Shown: one piece after another, positions 11,622 to 24,700 of the stretch | Layout: each line of letters starts with the position of its first letter | How positions within the stretch are numbered: the stretch's first letter is position 1 | DNA from: Candolleomyces eurysporus | Lineage: Eukaryota; Basidiomycota; Agaricomycetes; Agaricales; Psathyrellaceae | Assembly: GCA_027579435.1 (NCBI GenBank) | Contig: JANBPK010000813.1 | Coordinates: forward strand, 124,001 to 188,000 | Reading direction: 5' to 3' | Length of the DNA stretch: 64,000 nucleotides | Program-made: the position numbers and the translations under genes | The notes under the pieces: model-generated | Database searches by the model: none | What the model was told of the DNA's origin: nothing | What the model saw: the letters and a program-made list of their open reading frames with translations, nothing else

Positions 11622-12016
11622 TCAAACGTTAGTGAGGTCGACGTTAGGATATTGAGAACAAAGCAACTGGTACGCCGCGTCGGCAGCCAGGTTTTTGGCG
11701 CTCTGTTTCTCGGTTGAGGAAGACTGTGGGAACTTCCGAACGACCCTGTCACCTTCGAGGACTTGAAAAATGGGAGCACTGGTCAACAAGAAAATATGCG
11801 ATCGACAAGGAAATACTTACTTCGGGCCTCGGCGTACCAGGGTGCATCCGGGTCGTTTGTTTCCCAGACATAGACGACCGGTGTGACCACGTCACCGAAT
11901 AGTCTCTGGGTAGCGTTGTTGAACTTCGTACGCGGACCTAAGAGGAACGATGCAGAAGTAAGTGCAGAAGAAAAGACTAAAACGACGCCCCAAGTATAAG
12001 ACCTACTGTTGGCCAT
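11622..12016 (-). CDS. dsRBM-like small protein, copy D
   Basis: Exons 12016-12007 (ATG GCC AAC A), 11937-11821 (117 nt) and 11761-11622 (140 nt, TGA) give 88 residues. The protein starts MANSPRTKFNNATQRLFG, then VVTPVVYVWETNDPDAPWYA, the strand RVVRKFPQSS, and the helix TEKQSAKNLAADAAYQLL, ending VDLTNV. The second intron follows CGA A, so the codon across it is ATC rather than the CTC or CTT of the other intact copies. A GATAAAAAGG motif lies about 65 nt upstream of the ATG, like the GATAAAA boxes before copies G and H. It belongs to a second promoter subgroup distinct from A, B and C. Confidence 0.85.
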
Positions 12017-15000
12017 GGCTCTTGTAGCAGTTTAGTGGGGAACTGGAGCCTTTAGTCGTGGCCTTTTTATCTTGGAGCACATATAGTCTTCACAATAGTA
12101 GAATTAGAGTGTTACTAGGTTTCATGCATCTGCATTTTTTTGTTAGATGAAGCGATTCGTCCGAGCCAGTACTTAGTTAATGGCAAAGATTCCGACGTCT
12201 GAAATGGAGACAACAGGAGGACCTTAGATCTCGAGCCGGGTCTGGGCTAAAGTGGGAGGGTGATCATTGCCGATCTTAGCGTTGTTGGATTTCAACTTCG
12301 AAATTTCTTATTTGGGCATTCAAGATACCCTACTCATCATATGCAGAAGAAACACCTGGAATGAAGACCACAATGAATGAAGACGACGGCTGTTCGAGTT
12401 GTCCTGCTGGAGAAAACATTCCTCGGCTTGTGTACCGTCCCCGGCTGGCAGTAGCAAACGCTTCGATCGCTGAAGGACCCAAAAACTTGTAATCCTCAGA
12501 GCGGGCCTGGCAACAGTAAAGCAAGCTCAGCTGTCTCACTTTCAATAGAACGCCCAAGCCGAAGCAACGACGAGTTGGTAACTTGCTCGCTGTAAAGGAG
12601 TCAAATTGATAGGTCCTGACTACCCTTTGTAGAGCTGGCGCATACATACCAATCCTTACCGTCCAAAATGACCGACGTTCTCTCCAGTCCAATAGTCCAC
12701 TTATGCCTTAGGCTGTCATTCTGATGACTGGCTCCTTAGTCGAGCTCAAGGGTCAGACGCTCCATACTGTCATGGAATCGGAATGAAGGAAGATGGTACC
12801 GGTTCAAAAACGTCCATACTTGACGACAATTAATTCTGAGCGGACGCTACAGTGGGATATTGATTATGCACACCGGATCCTAAAAAAAAANCTGAGAAGA
12901 ATGGTTCTACAATGGGGGGGNAACTCGGGGCTGAGACCAGGAAATAATCTAGACAAGTATAAAGAACCGTCCGATAATCCCCTCACCCAAGAATGCCGAT
13001 TACCATTGCAGACCAAAGTCATTGGGAAAAGGTCGACGGACATCCGAGCAGACTGGTTCGGCTACACCACAAGGGTAGTGTCACGGAATGGGGACAGGAT
13101 ATCGATAGGTGATCGAGCGCATTCGAAACGGAGAGACCTGAGGCGATATCTGATTATCGATGAATACGAGCAGACTGAGACTAATTGTTTTGAGAGTGGG
13201 CAAACTGACAGGTGGACGGAAAAGGCTACTGCGCACAGACCAACTGATGTCTCCAGATTAATTTCCGGTATCCTTCCATTTTTTGGGCGCCTGTTCAGCC
13301 TGAACTCCGGATGGCAAAATCATTTCGGTAAAATCTAGGCTGTGACGCAGAACATGAAGACCGAAATGAGATTTCCGAACTTCCGTTGACTCATAGCCAC
13401 CTTCGAGCTATGCAGGAAGATAATAACAAAGAGTCAGATGGGCCAGAAGCGGGTCATCCTAGAATGCAGCTTTTTGAACAACTGGGGAACGACAGTGGCA
13501 TCCAAGCGCCTAGGATGGAAATGGTGCAATACTAGTACACAGTGAACAAGACTTCCAATCCACTCGGCCGAAGCAATAGAACGGAGAGCATTTGATATTA
13601 ACTCTGACTGAATAGAATCCCAGGCATCGAATGACTCACTACCATCTTCACTTTCTCGTGTCGGTCTATGACCGCAGGGTAGAATGGTTTACACCTTCCT
13701 ATCAAGTAGTAGTTCAAGCACTCCAATAGCAAGGTTCCTGAGATACTACAAACCATTCAAGGCTCCGAATGTTGCCTCGGGACCTTTAACGTTGTTCCTG
13801 TGAACTTTCCCGTTGCCACGATACTTTGATTGTCTACATTCGAGGTCGCGTTCGATATGGCCAAGAGGTTGACTCTAGTCGACTAGCAGCATCTTGAAAA
13901 TGCTTGAAAATTCTTTGAAATAGGTAAATATTCTTGCCTGGCCCGGTGAAAGCACTGTAATCAGCACAATCAATGGAGAACGGCAGAGCGGTCTGCCGCG
14001 GCGAATGCCATGGTTCGATAAGATATCAAGCCTCTCCATGGGGATTCTGCGGAACCATTCCTTTCAAATGCTTCCTCGAGCACCAAAGGCCAAGGTTTGA
14101 AACGTTCTGAAAGACAGTTGGCTCGGGACCTTTGGTTTCTGAGAAACTCTTCCCGGGGTCGGTGGTCCTCAAGGTAAGTATGCAAGGGGCCTACGTTCGA
14201 GGTCGCGGTTGACATATGCCTAGTTCCGTGATCCATCATCGATTCTCGGAGGGAAGGCCAAGCACGACGTAGCTACGTACCACCCTCTAATTCAAGCGTT
14301 ACCTACGGCCAACTCCAAAAATCATTGTAAGATGAGCAAATTGGTGGCCGACCGTGACAGAACATTCATCTAGGCTTAGCGATTGTAGTCGTACGATTAG
14401 TCCCAAACGGTTTTGAGCGTTGACTCGGATTTGGTGGTGAGGATGGGGTGGCGGATAAAGCCTCCCTCTCTCTAATTCAATATCTATATCTACCATCGCG
14501 GACTCGCGAGCTCCTCTCCTCAATTATCCGAATCTGCTCTTCTGGACTGAACTTCGACTCCAGTGAGAAACCGCGGAATGTCTACTGCATTGGTTACTGA
14601 CCACTGAGGTTATACATCCACCAAGTTTCAAATGGATCAACCTAAACTCGTTTGCAGATCCTCGAAACAAACGGAGCCGGGAAAATTATGATTGCTAATC
14701 GGATCAAGAGGTTGATACATCTCAAATTTCGCTTGTCAAACGTAAATCAAACCTACGTTTGGGTACTGCACAGCGAGCCACTGGTAGGCCGTTTTTTCAG
14801 CAAAGCCCTTAGGCGTCTGTCGTCTAGTCGTCTATTCTTATGGAAGCTTGCATTGTATCGTCATCATCATGAACTACACCTATCCGAACAATAGCCAACA
14901 CACAAGGACCTGGAAAAGCTAGATCGACGATTGAAGACTACTTGTCCAATTTGAGGGTGGCCACTGCGTGGTTTGGACTAATTTTTATCGTAGACACTGG

Positions 15001-15457
15001 TGATGATCAACCAAGGATTTACCCATTAAACAGGGAGAAAGTTGGCTCGGTAAACCTCACAGGCTTACGTTGCTCATCATGGCTCAGATCAAGTATTTTC
15101 AACGGATGGGTGCTACTTCATCGTCAAGATGCCCCAGCCACTGTCAAACGCAGGGTGGTATTGGCGTTTATTTAAATTGGAAATTGGAAGAAGCTTTGAA
15201 GAGAGCGGATCTCGAGCGCCTCTCCTCGTGCTGATTGCAACCTGTCTAGGGCAGTGAAAAGAGCCTCGAGGACAATCAATCATTGATGCTGCAGTAACTA
15301 TCGATAAAAAACAGCGGGTGCGGTGCAACGTGGGGCCCACCCAACTCCGTATGATCTTTGCTGTAGCAGAAGGAATTCTGTGATTGGCCTTGGTCTGAGA
15401 TACGAGTGATCAGTCTGGTCGATGGATTGCTATTCATCAGCAACACATGGAAGTGTT
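12017..15457. other. Long gene-poor stretch with a degenerate direct repeat
   Basis: A 181-codon open frame at 12793-13338 spans two Ns (12891, 12921) and has no family resemblance. Related segments near 13780-13862 and 14130-14222 share TCGGGACCTTT and CGAGGTCGCG, an old direct repeat about 355 nt apart. No transposase or reverse transcriptase was seen. Confidence 0.4.
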
Positions 15458-15872
15458 TCAAACATTAGTTAGGTCGATTGTTGGATACCGGCTGCGGAGC
15501 CACTGGTACGCCGTGTTTGCCGCAAGATCCTTTGCCTTCGGTCTCCAATGTGCTGAAGACTGTGCGAACCTTGCGACAACCACGCTGTCGCCATAGAGGA
15601 CTATAAAATAAAAACAAGCCATGCTAATCAGATGGACAAGGGAAAGCATTTATAGAAAGGTTACCCACGTCTGGCCTCGGCATACCAAGGGGTGTCTGGA
15701 TCGTTTGTCTCCCAGACGTACACGACCGGTGAGAGGACACCACAGAACACTCGCTGGGCAGCATTATTGAATCTCGCACACGAACCTGTCAGTCAGTCGG
15801 ATAAAGATAAAGTATTTGAGTATGCACTGGAAAGGAGAGAGGGGAAAAGTTATCATACTCACCGGCGGATCT
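15458..15872 (-). pseudogene. dsRBM-like gene, copy E, without the usual start codon
   Basis: Exon 2 (15785-15669, 117 nt) and exon 3 (15600-15458, 143 nt) are open and family-like: SCARFNNAAQRVFCG, SPVVYVWETNDPDTPWYA, then VVVARFAQSSA, AKDLAANTAYQWL and TIDLTNV. Exon 3 has one extra codon, and the usual TRKQ is HWRPK. The donor after the first exon is intact (GTGAGT), but the expected ten bases ATG TCC GCC G read AGA TCC GCC G. The frame upstream of this is open for about 33 codons with no ATG. Either the gene lost its start and is a recent pseudogene, or it is expressed from an alternative 5' exon. Confidence 0.7.
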
Positions 15873-17411
15873 GTCAGATATGAAGACAATGTACTTTTTG
15901 AGCTCTGGGCTGTGGAGAGCTTGGGGCACCCATGGTGCTTTATGCCAGAGTGATGCGCAGTCAGGACCGTGGAAGAAGGGTTAGGTGATGCAGCTCATTG
16001 GTGATGGCTGTAGTAGCAATTATCTACTGTGCAGGTGAAGCTTTCTGATGCCTGATACATACCACCAAGCGCCCGGATGGACTAAAGTGAGGTGGCACGA
16101 TGATTGACTACACTCTCTGCAGATACCAGTGGCCGTTGAGTAAGGGGGGCCTATCCAAGCACACGAGATAGTTCTGCACGTAGCTCAGCGAGAGTCACAA
16201 GCTTGCCCATGATCGTGTCGAAGTGATTCAAGCGACCTCATTGTGTGCAATCTGGCAGTTATATATGTGCAATCGTCGATCTTTACGGAGTGATTGATAG
16301 ATGTGCTATCCCTAGGCACATCCCTACCAAGTATAGCGACAGCACCTAGAAGGATTCACCCTGAGGCACCAGTAGTTGTTCTATGTAAACCCAAAGCCAT
16401 TAGCCTCAGCACACGCCGAGTTCTACTATGGGACGAAGCGCTCGGCAATAGATGACTCCCAGATTCGCAGCAGCCGATGGAGAGCTTCGTTCGCTCGTGT
16501 GCAAGCCTCACTGAATCCGAGATTTTACCCAGTGCTATCAGGGCTGAGAACGGCGACGATGCGTGACAGAGGACCGCCGTGACATCAGCCATTTAGTGTG
16601 ACATTGGTCACCCTCAGAAAGGCGTTCTGACTCATTTTCTCTCATGGTAGGCGCAGAGACCGAACTCTATCCGGACTCCTACACTCCCGCACCAATGGAA
16701 GGCCCTTTTTCAACGCTTCGACCTGCCCGTACCGCAATCAGCTCCATTTCAAGTACAGCGGGAGTGGTAGCAGGCTCGAACACGCTCGAAGTAAGACTGG
16801 GTGTACATGCCGACCATTGCCCTACGAGACCTGAACGGTTATCCGAAGCCTGAGCTGGACGGTGAGAGAACCCCTGCCCCCTGCCTTGACCTCCAATATA
16901 TACAGATTCTCTGTCGGTCTAGTCACGATTTGCGGGCTAACCGTTGACCAAGGCCGTCTTAGCGGTTCGGTTATCCTTCGCCCTTGAATGGGGCACGTGT
17001 GAAACCGAGTTCAGTCGACATTGCGGGGTCAGCTCAAGCTGGGAAGGTCTGTCATTCTTCTCCATCGATGGCTCATCCATGCTTCGCATTCACCGAAGTA
17101 CGTACTGACACGAAGCCTTGTTCTTCCCATTGGTCGCCCAAATCCAGCAGCCAAACTATCCGAATCGGAAATGCGGTTCAACGTCCCATTCTTGCCAACG
17201 AAAATCGCAACATCCAAGCCTGAGTCGTGCGGGAGCGATTTTTTGGTACTTCTTAACTGTCACATCTGGAACCGAACATCCAGCACGAGGACAAAAGCAA
17301 AGACGAAGAAAGGTTCTTTGAAGTGGGCGGCCGCTACCTTTCGTAAGTACGGTACTCTCGGTCGGTGGCATCCGGGTTCGGGGGCTACCACCGAATCCCG
17401 ATCGCCGATGC
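15873..17411. other. No recognisable gene
   Basis: Overlapping frames on both strands near 17000-17440 are open but not recognisable. Confidence 0.35.
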
Positions 17412-20400
17412 TTCATCTTATCTCTTATCCGATTATCTGATCATTCTGAGTTTTCATCGGATCATAATCACGCTCACCGACTCTCTTCTATCCCTTCTTC
17501 GCTATGACTGCGGTCATCCGAAACTTGTCACAGGCACTCTAATTCCCCTTCTTTTGTCTTCAAGCGTAAAACATCACTGATCCCCTCAAGGTGCCCGCTC
17601 CGTCGCCTACAATTCTTGAAGATGGGTTAGTTGGAATGTTTCCTGAAAGCAAAGGGTCCCGAGTCGTCATCCCGAACGTTTGAAAAGGTGTCTGATATCG
17701 TAAGAGCTTTTTAACGGAATGTTTACACCCGGGATGGCGAGGTCCAGCTCATTCGGCCTAGGGAAGACGCCCGTGAGTCACCTCAAGCGGAGATACCCTC
17801 TGTTGATCATACTGCTACGACTATCGCGTCGACGTTGAGTGATCTCCATTCGTTCCATTCGCTCGTCTCTTTGTTCTCAGCAAGAGGTGTTTGCAGGTCC
17901 CTCTCAAGCTGCCCGAGATCCGCCAAATTCAGCTTCCCAACCACCAAAACGAAGAGTCCCGAGTCATGGTTTGACCGCATGGATGGGCCAATAGTGCCAT
18001 AGGAAGCTAGTCTGAAGGTATGTTCGAACGATATCCCAATGGGACGGTGTTGAATTGTATACCCGAATTCGCCATGTGTCAGACCCTAACCTGATACGCT
18101 CGACAGAGCTCCGAAGCCTCGACGCATTCTCGTATTGTACCCAGACCTATTTGCGTTACCGCCCCCGAACGTTTGGAAGGCCTGGGTGGCGTATGCATTC
18201 GTCAAAACGCTAATCTACGTGATTGTCTCAGAGACTATTAAGGTGAATCTTCTACTTCAATCTTTGGACGAAGTCAGAAGCCACTCATGCTGGTTTTTTC
18301 AGTATCCTTTTGACCTGTTCGAATGCTATACGCCGAAAATATTGGTTTGCATTTACCAGTGTTCGCCGAAAGCGAGGGCGAGCCTGCGGTGAAAGCTTGC
18401 TTGAAGTCCGAGAGTTCCGTTACAAAATCTTTTATCTTCATCATTCAACCCAAATAGGCTGCACTATATGGCCTTGTCCTTCCCAACGATGTCTCGGTAA
18501 AATTTCGCAATGAGAGCTACCACCGTTCTTTCGGCCACGGACCTCAGAAGATGGGCTCAATCGGACCGGAGGTGAAGTATACCTAATGAAGTTCCCGAGT
18601 ATCATTTAGTGTCGTGCCAAACCTTGAATGTATGGAAGCCTCAATCAGCATTTGGATAGGCCTTCGATTCCAAATAATAGAATGATGTCTCGGATAGAAA
18701 TGCGTAGTCCAGTTCAAAGATTCTTGATCACTCCAACATTCTTCAGGCTACTAGTCTGTTACTACCCGGTATGCACAACTTTGAATGTTACAATGATTTT
18801 TGGTTTGCTCAGCCCTTGTAATGCTTGCTTCGGTGAGTCAGACAGGTTAAGCGCCGCGGGAAGGCGGTGAACTTACAGCCAGTCATCCTTCGGGTATGAT
18901 GAGAATGCAAAGCGCACGGTATTTGGTATACTTATAGCCCAATGAGACAAATCAAGGGTTAATCCTCACAAAGCTACTGTATGATCGACGTGACGATCCG
19001 GCTTGTGACTCATGTTCAATATTCATTGTCCGTTTGGCCAATGCTAGGCAACAGTGCCGTGCTGAGTGAGCTAGATCTTACCGAAAAGTGTAAATGTGTT
19101 ACGGCTTAGCCCCAACTTCGCTACTCTTAAAGAGAATGCACTGCTCTAGGATAAATGGCAGAGGCAACTTCAGCCCTTCACTCGTACCCCTCCAAACATC
19201 ATGGTCGACGGTCAGTATCCTGTGTTCTGCACCTTCTCTTTCGTCTGTGCTCATCGCTGCATTGTCCCTCATAGGATCTTGCGCAAAGTTCAATAATGCA
19301 ACACTACGCTTGTGGAAGGGGAAAATCACCCCTGTCGTCTATGCCTGGGAGACGAACGACCCCGACAGTCCCTGGCGTGCTGAAGCTAGACGTGAGTTCT
19401 GACCAGTTCCATGCACATCTCCCTATTGACACGAAGATCTCTATCATTGTAGTCCTCCAGGGCGACGTTGTCGTGAGGAAGTTTACGCAGTCTTCTGCAG
19501 ATAGGAAGCAGGTGGCAAAGGATATTGCTGCAGACAATGCATGGACATGGCTCTGCACTCAGTACCCTACATACGACCTGATCAATGTTTGAAGATGCTC
19601 GACCGTCGATAGAGTTCTTGATGCCAGTTGAGATCCGGAGGCCCAGTGCTCATGTAGGGCTAATACATTACCCGTATCGTTATGTATTCTTCTCTAGCTC
19701 GCCAGGAGGCCAAAAATGAGCAAGTGGACATTCGATTTGTCGCTAAAATATTCGGGTAATTATTTGTTACGCACTTCTTGGGGTGCGGCACACCACAGCA
19801 ATCACACTAGGCCTTGGAACGACGCCATCCTTCAAGTCTCGAAGATGAATACGCTAGTTCACACCTGTGCCTATGCGAATCAACCTCAACGGACCTGGGG
19901 GAATGCCAGCAAATGCAGTCGGACTGGGAGTCTAGACTCCTAGGATCAAGCATCCCGCGCCACATATGCCCCTTGACAGTGCCCCCACGCCGTATCAAGG
20001 GCGTTCTTGAGAGTCACTTCACTCCTCAGAGGTCCTGATCCGATTAACGATTCGAGACGCTTGTCATCTTGGGCAAATAAGACCTTGTACAGCGAACAAT
20101 ATTCATGGTTGTGAGTCACCTGAGCCCAGATACCCGGCTTTGGTTCTCTCTAACTTCCGTTCATTTCTTGACTATTCTATTTTCTAACTTTTAGGCTTCC
20201 CGAGTATTCTTTAAGGTTTTTGACATGAGTTATGCTGAATTTCATAGCATCCAACAAGGTAAGAGATGATTTCGGAGGGACGGCCCATGCCGTCATGAAT
20301 TCATAACACAAATGCGGGATTTATCTTATCTTGTGTTCCGCCCCTGCGAATCGGACTGCGACAAACCTATCATATTTCCCCTCTCTCCAACAAGAGAGAG

Positions 20401-21085
20401 CTCATGCTTCATCCCTGTGACAGGATAAGATTTCTCATTGACGAGTGATTTTAATTTCACCTACAACCAGGAGCGAACCGTTCTGTTAGACCTTGATTGA
20501 ATCCAATGCCGGCTGGATCTACGCGACAGCAGGAATGCTTCCAAAATCGAAGGGTGCAGCTTCCTGTTAACCCTCGCTGTGAACTCTCACAGTATAATGA
20601 CGCCGTGCAGTGGCAAGAAGAGCCGCTGCGCTCGCGGCAGAGTCAGGCTCAAGGCGCCCCGTCGTCTCCTGATTTAGCAATGTTGTTCGCAAGAAGTCGG
20701 GAACAGGGTCCAAGTTATGCGGAAGGTGTAAGCTCTCGACCGCCACAAAGCCCGCCATTTCCCAATTGAGCTATGGTGTTTTTGCAAAGTCGGGATAAGT
20801 GGACTGTGGGCAGTGGTGGTATACGGAAGCTGTGAAACCATTCTTTTGAGTCTTCGAGCAGGTTAGACGTGAGTCAACCGTTCGAACTGGACTTGTGGCT
20901 CTGAATGATTCATGTCCGATTCACTCTGGTTTGGGGACTGAGGTGGGGTATATCTACGCTCAGAGTCATCTCCAAATTAGAACTTTCCTACAGAGCGTTG
21001 AGTCAGGAAGTTGAATCCTCCAGGTTCTTCTATCTATAGAATACTCCCCAGATGGATATGTTTGTGAGCCCTTAGATCTGGCCAT
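17412..21085 (+). repeat. Segmental duplication, unit 1 (direct)
   Basis: This segment matches 21728-25490 in the same orientation from TTATCCGATTATCTGATCAT at its left end to GTTGAGTCAGGAAGTTGAAT near its right end, with substitutions and small indels throughout. It carries dsRBM-like copy F. Near 18115-18243 it encodes a membrane-helix-like stretch (VWKAWVAYAFVKTLIYVIV) that is broken by stops in unit 2. Its right end holds a frame ending QSPPFPN at 20769, also open in unit 2. Confidence 0.85.
19201..19592 (+). CDS. dsRBM-like small protein, copy F
   Basis: Exons 19201-19210 (ATG GTC GAC G), 19275-19391 (117 nt) and 19453-19592 (140 nt, TGA) give 88 residues. The protein reads MVDGSCAKFNNATLRLWKG, KITPVVYAWETNDPDSPW, then VVVRKFTQSS, DRKQVAKDIAADNAWTWL, ending YDLINV. 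It sits in duplication unit 1. Its partner copy G in unit 2 differs at several residues, for example KGKITP against NGTIES, so the duplication is not brand new. A GGATAAAT box lies about 50 nt before the ATG. The splice sites are GTCAGT and GTGAGT with ATAG and GTAG acceptors. Confidence 0.87.
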
Positions 21086-21727
21086 GTGGACGCATCTATC
21101 GTGGCTACAGTGAGTCAATCTGTTTCTCTGCTATCTATCTATCTAATCAGACTTCACCCTTTCCAAGGGGATGTAGGCTTGTTTTTGCACTAAAAAATCC
21201 TAATCTCAAACACCATAGTGAGTAATTATCCCGCCACTCTGGACAGTGCTCATGTCGCTTATTTGCAGGTCCAGAATGTCTCGACACCTCGTAGGATGCA
21301 AGAAGAACCGGTACGCAATTTTATATGTGCCTTGTACCTCAGTGAACTGGCTCCTTCTCCTCCTCTACCCAATGATACCAACCTGTTCTGGGTACCCTGA
21401 CTATGGATTATATATCAGTGTTGTCGATTTCCCATGTAAGTATCATGCAGTATGGCTCAGATAATATAATTTATATTCAGAATTCAAAAGAAAGAATGAG
21501 CTCAAAACTGCTCAGAACTGTTCATATATACTGTCGCATTTGCTCAGGAACAGGCAGGTTGGCGTGCTCACGGCGTCTTCCAGCTCAGATATTCTCAGTT
21601 TTGACACCTGAAAACAGTGGTCAGCTAGTTCTCCTACTGACTATTTCTGAAAAAAATCCTGAGATATCCTGTGCAGCTCCGTTCAGATAGTTTCAGACCA
21701 GCTCAGCGCAACTTTTCACTGGGAGAT
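21086..21727. other. Single-copy spacer between duplication units
   Basis: About 640 nt present once between the two units. It includes a short run of CTAT tetramers near 21131. No terminal inverted repeats or coding signal were evident by eye. Confidence 0.45.
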
Positions 21728-24700
21728 CTTATCCCTTATCCGATTATCTGATCATTCTGAGTTTTTATCGGATAATTAGGACGCTCACCGCCCTTCTCCC
21801 TTCTCTTCCCTTCTCTTCGCTATCCTTGTGCCCACCGTGTCTGTTTGTTGAAGACTTATCGCCGGCATTCCAATTCCCCCTTTTCTGTTTTCAAGCGTAA
21901 ACATCACTGATTCTCTCAAGGTGCCCGAGATTAGCTCCGTCGCCTAGTACAATTCTTGAAGATGGGCTAGTTGGAATGTTTTCCTGAAACAAAGGGTTCC
22001 GAATCGTTATCCCGAACGTTTGGAATGGTATCTGGTATCCCAAGAGCTCTTTAACAGAATGATGGAACCCGGGATGGCAAGCTCCAGCTGATTCAGCCTA
22101 GGGAAGACGCCCGTGAGTCACCGGAAGATGCGGAGTCGTCCTTGGTTTATCATGGAGGTATGATTATCGAGTTCACATTGAGTACTCTCCATCCGTTCCA
22201 TTCGCTCATCTCGTTGTTCTCGGAAAGAGTTGTTTATTGGTCCCTCTCGGGCAGCTCCCTAAGCACAAAAAAGCGAAGAGTCCTGAGTCATCGTTTTGAC
22301 CGTATGGATGGGCCAATAGTGCCATAGGAAGCCAGTTCGAAGGTATGTTCGAACAATATCCGATGGGACGGTGTGAAGATATATACCCGAATTCGCCTTG
22401 TGTTCGACCCTAACCTGATACGCTCAACAGAGTTCCAAACCTCAACGCATTCTCGTATTAAGCCCGGACCTGTTTGCGTTACCCCTTCCAAAGGTTTAGA
22501 AGGCCTGGGTGACCTATGCATTCGTCGAAACGCTAGTATACGAGTGATTGTCTGAGGAACCATTACGGTGAATCTTCTACTTCGATCCTTGGACAAAATC
22601 AAAGGCCCCTCACGTGGTCTCTTCTGTATCCTTTCGACCTGGTCGAATGCTATACCTCGAAAAAATCGGTTTAAATTGACCAGTGTACCCCGAAAGCGAG
22701 GACGAGCCTGCGATGAAAGCTTGCTTGAAGTCTGGGAGTTCCGTTACAAAATCTTTCATCTTCAGCATTCACCCTAAATAAGCTGCACTGTATGGCCTTG
22801 TCCTCCCCAACGGTGTCTCGGCGAAATTTCACAATGAGAGGTACCACCATTTCTTCGTTCGCGGACCTCAAAAGATGGGCTCAATCGGACCGGAGGTGAA
22901 GTATACCTATTGAAGTTTCCGAGCATCATTCTAGTGTCGCCAAACCTTAAATGCATGGAAGGCTCAATCAGAGTATCGTGTCGGACATTTGGATAGCCTT
23001 TAATTCCAAATAGTAGATGAATGATTTCTCGGATAGAAATGCGCAGTTTAGTTGGAAGATTCTTGATCACGCTAACATTCTTCGACTTGCTAGTCCGTTG
23101 CTATCCGGTATGCACAACTTTGAATGTTACAATGATTTTCGGTTTGCTCAGCCCCCGTAACGCTTGCTTCGGTGAGTCAGATAGGTTAAGCGCCGCGGGA
23201 AGGCGGTGAATTCTTTTGCCAACACAAACTTACAGAAAGTCATCCTTTCTTCGGGTATGATGAGAATGAAAAAGCGCGTGGTATTTGGTATACTTATACC
23301 CCAATTAGATAAACCAAGGGTTAATCCTCACAAACCTACTGTATGATCGACGTGACGATCTGGCTCGTGACTGGTGTTCAATATTCATCATCTATTTGAT
23401 CAATGCTAGGCAACAGTGCCGTGCTGAGTGAGCTAGATCTAACCGAAAAGTGTAGATGCGTTACAGTCTAGCCTCAACTGCCGCTACTCTAAAAGAGAAT
23501 GCAGTGCTCTAGGATAAAAAGCAGAGGTAACTTTAGCCATTCACTCATACCCTCCTCTAAATATCATGGCCGACGGTCAGTATCCTGTGTTCTGCATGTT
23601 CTCCTTCGTCTGTACTCATTAAGTACTGCATTATCACTCATAGCACCTTGCGCAAAATTCAACAACGCAACACTACGCTTGTGGAACGGGACAATTGAAT
23701 CTGTCGTCTACGTCTGGGAGACAAACGACCCCGACAGTCCCTGGCGTGCTGAAGCTAGACGTGAGTCCTGACCCGTGTACGTGTGTTTTTCTCTATTTAC
23801 ACGGGGATCTTCAATATTGTAGTCCTCCAGGGCGACGTTGTCATGAAGAAGTTCACGCAATCTTCTGCCGATAGGAAGCAGGTGGCAAAGGATATTGCTG
23901 CGGACACTGCATGGAAATGGCTCTGCGCTCAGTACCCCACATACGACCTAATTAACGTTTAAAGACGCTCGACCATTGATAGAGTTCTTGATGCCAGCTG
24001 AGTTCCGGAGGCTCAGTGCTCACGTGGGTCTAGTACATTGCTATGTACCTTTCTCTCGCTCCCCAGGAGACCAAAAATGAGCAAGTGGGAATTCGATTTG
24101 TCGCTAAAACATTTGGGTAATTATCCGTTACGCACTTCTCGGGTGCGACACACCACAGCAATCACACTGGGCCTTGGAACGACGCTGTCTTCCAAGTGTC
24201 GACGATGAATACCCTAATTCATCCTTGTGTCTATGCAAATCAACCTCAACGAGCCTGGAAGAATGCCTGTAAGCGCAGTCGCATTGAGAGTCCAGAGCCA
24301 AAACGTTTGCCGAGGCTCCCGAGAGCAAAGCATCCCGCGCCACATATGCCCCTTGACAGTGCCCCACGCTGGACTAAGAGCGTTCTTGAGAGTCACTGTG
24401 CTCCTCAGAGGTCCCGATCCGATTAGCGATTGGAGGCAATTTTCATCTTTGGCAAATTAGATCTTGTCCAGCAAACAATATTCATGGTTGTGAGTCATCT
24501 GAGCTCAGATAACTGATTTTGGTCCTCTCTGCTTCCTTTCATTTCCTAACTATTCTCCTTTTCAACTTTTAGGCCTCCCGAGTGTTGTTTAAGGTTTTTG
24601 ACGTGAGTCATACAGAATTTCATAGCATCTAAAAAGGTAAGAGATGATTTCGGAGGGACGGCCTATGCCGTCATGAATTCATAACACAAATGTCGCGATT

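Noticed and set aside
12793..13338. 181-codon plus-strand open frame
   Set aside because: Contains two Ns, low information sequence, no homologue recognised and no splice context.
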